The position numbers and the translations under genes are program-made. A DNA stretch of 34,238 nt from CAYXDO01 sp964463485 (GTDB lineage: Bacteria; Myxococcota; Kuafuiibacteriia; Kuafuiibacteriales; Kuafuiibacteriaceae): contig CAYXDO010000120.1 of NCBI GenBank assembly GCA_964463485.1, forward strand, positions 1 through 34,238, in the 5' to 3' direction. Of the stretch, positions 32,410-34,238 are shown piece after piece; position 1 is the stretch's first letter; every line of letters starts with the position of its first letter. The notes beneath the pieces were generated by a model. That model was not told the DNA's origin. It saw only the letters and a program-made list of their open reading frames with translations, and made no database searches.

Positions 32410-32451
32410 CTCCTTTGGGCCCTGAGGGCTCCAGAAAAACGCGCCCCAAAG
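32410..32451 (-). promoter_or_regulatory. Leader hairpin overlapping the ribosome site of the LuxR-type gene
   Basis: In the transcript CUUUGGG (complement of 32445-32451) can pair with CCCAAAG (complement of 32413-32419). The last bases, AAAG, are the start of the ribosome site AAAGGAG. A second small stem, GCCC-UCA-GGGC, lies in the loop. Closing the 7-bp stem would partly hide the ribosome site. This is a structure read by eye, without a folding calculation. Confidence 0.4.
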
Positions 32452-32607
32452 CGCGATGTCGTGAAGCTCGCCGAAGCATGATTCGTGCCAAAATGCGTAC
32501 GTAGCATCCCGCAGAGGAATTTCATTGCTGCGACCAGATTGAGGCGCATCAGCCTCGATTTTGAGCGGCTCAAATACCGCAATTCGAACATTCTCACGCG
32601 CGTAACC

Positions 32608-32620
32608 CATAGGCCCTATG
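32608..32620. promoter_or_regulatory. 13-bp palindrome in the LuxR/kinase divergent region
   Basis: CATAGGCCCTATG consists of two perfect 6-bp arms around one central C. It lies between the divergent LuxR-type regulator and Ser/Thr kinase genes, about 50 bases before the kinase start. An operator, perhaps for the LuxR-type protein itself, is possible. Confidence 0.35.
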
Positions 32621-32669
32621 AGAAACGGCGGGGTTATGCGTGTTTTGATTGCGGCGTTGTTGCCGCATC

Positions 32670-34184
32670 ATGTGGTTTCTGGGAATGAGAGCGAACCCGG
32701 GCGGCCTCCCCCGGATCTCGGCTCGCGTCAAGAGCAAAGTTCGCGCGGCCGCAAGTGCCCTCGTGGCCGGCTTGCCAGCTGCCGTGTTTAGCGAAAGACT
32801 CGCCCCACTCGTGACAAGACGTGATCGGCTTGGGCGCTACCATGTGGTCCGCCCCCTCGCGGCCGGCGGAATGGGCGAGATATTCCTCGCCGAACACACC
32901 GGACTCTCCGGTTTCGCCAAGCGCGTCGCGCTCAAGGTGATCAGCCCGGAGTTCTCCGCAAACCCCGCCTACGTCGAGCTCTTCTTGAACGAAGCCCGCG
33001 TCGGCTCCTTCCTCAATCACCCCAACATCGTCCACATCTTCGATGTCGGGCACGAGGACGGGGAGCTCTGGCTCGTCATGGAGCTCGTCGAAGGCATCGA
33101 CAGCAAACGGCTCCTGCGTCGCGCCCGACTCTCCGAACACGCACTCTCGCCCGCGCTGATCCTCGCGATCATGGTCGAGGTGCTCTCCGCGCTCGAAGAG
33201 GCCCACGCCGGCGGTCCTTTCCGTGGCGAACCCATCATTCATCGCGACTTGTCGCCCGAGAACATCTTGGTGGCCAAGAGCGGCGGAGTGAAAGTCTTGG
33301 ATTTCGGCCTGGCCAAATGGGCGCCAGGGCGAGCTTCGGTGCCCTCCATGGAAGGTTCACAAATTTTTGGCAAGGTCCGCTACATGCCGCCCGAACAACT
33401 CAAAGGCAAGCTCATCGACGTTCGAGCCGACCTCTTCGCGTTGGGCGTCGTGATGTACGAGGCCATCGCCGGCACTCTCCCCTTCGGTACGGGAAGCGCC
33501 AACGACATTCTCCGCCGGATCATGCGCGGGCCGCCACCCCGGGTGTCCACGGCGCTGAACCAGCCCGACCCGAAGCTCGACGCGTTGGTGCAGAAGGCGA
33601 TCGAACCCACCGCCGAAGATCGCTTCCAAACCGCCAGCGCGATGCGGGAGGCGCTGCTCGAGTACATCCGCGCCTCCGACCTGAAGCTCCCTGCTGAGTT
33701 GCTCCGAGACCTCCTTCGACCGGGCAACATCCCGACCAGCGGACCCTCCGACCTCCCCCACGACGCCGCTGCGTTCACCGTTCCTCTGTCCGTGGTCGAA
33801 CGCTGCGGAAAATGCGGAGGCGCCTTCCACGCCTTCTTCGTCGATGGACTCATCGCAGACCACTGCGACAGTTGCAACGGCATCTGGCTCGACTACGGAG
33901 AGATGCGGCGAATCCTCGGCCGTCGCGCCGGCCATTCGGGCGAGCGCGAACCCGAGACGCGCGCCCCCCTCGACCGACTCATCGGCTCGTGCCCGAGCTG
34001 CCGAGTGTCGCTGAAGAGCTACGACGTCCCGGGGCGGCTCGCCGCCATCGAAGTCTGTCCCCTGTGTTTTGGCGTCTGGTTCGACAAAGGCGAGCTCGCG
34101 TTCCTCGAAGACGACGACGTCCTGACGTGGCTTCGAACTCTCCTCGACTCGGTCCGCCTCCTCGCTTCGAAGTCGCAATCATAA
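32670..34184 (+). CDS. Hanks-type Ser/Thr protein kinase with two C-terminal zinc ribbons
   Basis: 504 aa from ATG 32670 (ATG 32685 or GTG 32811 are possible). The kinase domain is at about 53-335: glycine loop LAAGGMGEIFLAE, VALK with Lys 89, Glu 109, HRDLSPENIL (Asp 193, Asn 198), DFGLAKW (Asp 211), MPPEQLKG and DLFALGVVMYEAIAG. All catalytic residues are present. There is no membrane segment, unlike PknB-type receptors. The tail has two TFIIB-type zinc ribbons, C379-x2-C382...C399-x2-C402 (CDSCNGIWLDYGEM) and C441-x2-C444...C463-x2-C466 (CPLCFGVWFDKGEL), followed by a short helix. The zf-TFIIB pair may bind a partner or nucleic acid. Myxobacteria have many such soluble kinases. The LuxR-type gene next door, divergent across a palindrome, is a possible target. 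Confidence 0.93.
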   Translation: MWFLGMRANPGGLPRISARVKSKVRAAASALVAGLPAAVFSERLAPLVTRRDRLGRYHVVRPLAAGGMGEIFLAEHTGLSGFAKRVALKVISPEFSANPAYVELFLNEARVGSFLNHPNIVHIFDVGHEDGELWLVMELVEGIDSKRLLRRARLSEHALSPALILAIMVEVLSALEEAHAGGPFRGEPIIHRDLSPENILVAKSGGVKVLDFGLAKWAPGRASVPSMEGSQIFGKVRYMPPEQLKGKLIDVRADLFALGVVMYEAIAGTLPFGTGSANDILRRIMRGPPPRVSTALNQPDPKLDALVQKAIEPTAEDRFQTASAMREALLEYIRASDLKLPAELLRDLLRPGNIPTSGPSDLPHDAAAFTVPLSVVERCGKCGGAFHAFFVDGLIADHCDSCNGIWLDYGEMRRILGRRAGHSGEREPETRAPLDRLIGSCPSCRVSLKSYDVPGRLAAIEVCPLCFGVWFDKGELAFLEDDDVLTWLRTLLDSVRLLASKSQS

Positions 34185-34238
34185 GGGTGCAGCCGGGCCT
34201 GGATCTGAGTGCGCTGCGGGGAAGTTGTTCGCAAAAAG
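34184..34238 (+). repeat. Dispersed 55-bp element, copy B (starts at the kinase stop codon, runs off window)
   Basis: AGGGTGCAGCCGGGCCTGGA and onward, 32 bases identical to copy A (complement of 5876-5907), then about 23 similar bases ending TTCGCAAAAAG at the window edge. It starts at the last base of the kinase stop codon, in the same relative place and orientation as copy A after the Uma2 gene. Confidence 0.78.

Overview
The window looks like a piece of chromosome from a high-GC, complex Gram-negative bacterium, most likely a myxobacterium-like member of the Myxococcota (Polyangia or Sandaracinus type). I infer this from gene content, not from a marker gene. The content is: many lipoproteins carrying RCC1, beta-helix or other repeat modules; a Hanks-type Ser/Thr kinase with a zinc-ribbon tail; PAS-rich hybrid histidine kinases; a FIST sensor; an AgmX/PglI-like protein; and a sulfatase with an Asp-rich tether. 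No rRNA, tRNA or CRISPR array was seen.

Layout. 1-2132: accessory remnants, namely the 3' part of a serine recombinase, a zeta-toxin-like P-loop kinase with a small overlapping partner, and a short RCC1 protein. 2470-4968: a large RCC1-repeat lipoprotein. 4969-5944: a repeat-filled intergenic region with a palindromic element, a long inverted repeat between short direct repeats, and one copy of a dispersed 55-bp element. I see no credible gene there, and nothing at all in 4969-5263. 5945-8286 (minus): a Uma2-type nuclease-fold protein and a frameshifted gene fusing a VF530/DUF2132-like domain to an alpha/beta hydrolase. 8484-12330 (plus): a beta-helix lipoprotein between two paralogous coiled-coil genes, one with ten 21-bp repeats. 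12370-14208 (minus): a Tat-exported sulfatase.

14400-21400 (minus): a sensory run of FIST sensor, soluble histidine kinase, membrane hybrid histidine kinase with C-terminal receiver, and a lipoprotein. The FIST and kinase genes are one base apart, and the lipoprotein follows the hybrid kinase by 38 bases. 21490-24094: a decayed gene, then an RloA/RloB (AbiL-like) pair, a likely anti-phage abortive-infection module. 24402-28113: a compact four-gene operon encoding a tiny Cys-rich Tat lipoprotein, a small outer-membrane-like protein, a CrtC/AttH-like lipoprotein fused to cytochrome c, and a phytoene-desaturase-like FAD enzyme. This is the best candidate for an undescribed system, since its parts suggest extracytoplasmic redox chemistry on an isoprenoid or other hydrophobic substrate.

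28160-30825: two divergent lipoproteins, then a decayed 3' end of a second desaturase gene. 30826-34184: an AgmX-like membrane protein, a LuxR-type regulator whose ribosome site can fold into a hairpin, and a divergent Ser/Thr kinase with two zinc ribbons. A second copy of the 55-bp element begins at that kinase's stop codon and runs off the right edge.

Most other long open frames here are antisense or off-frame shadows caused by high GC and were left out. All family calls come from reading motifs by eye; no search was run.
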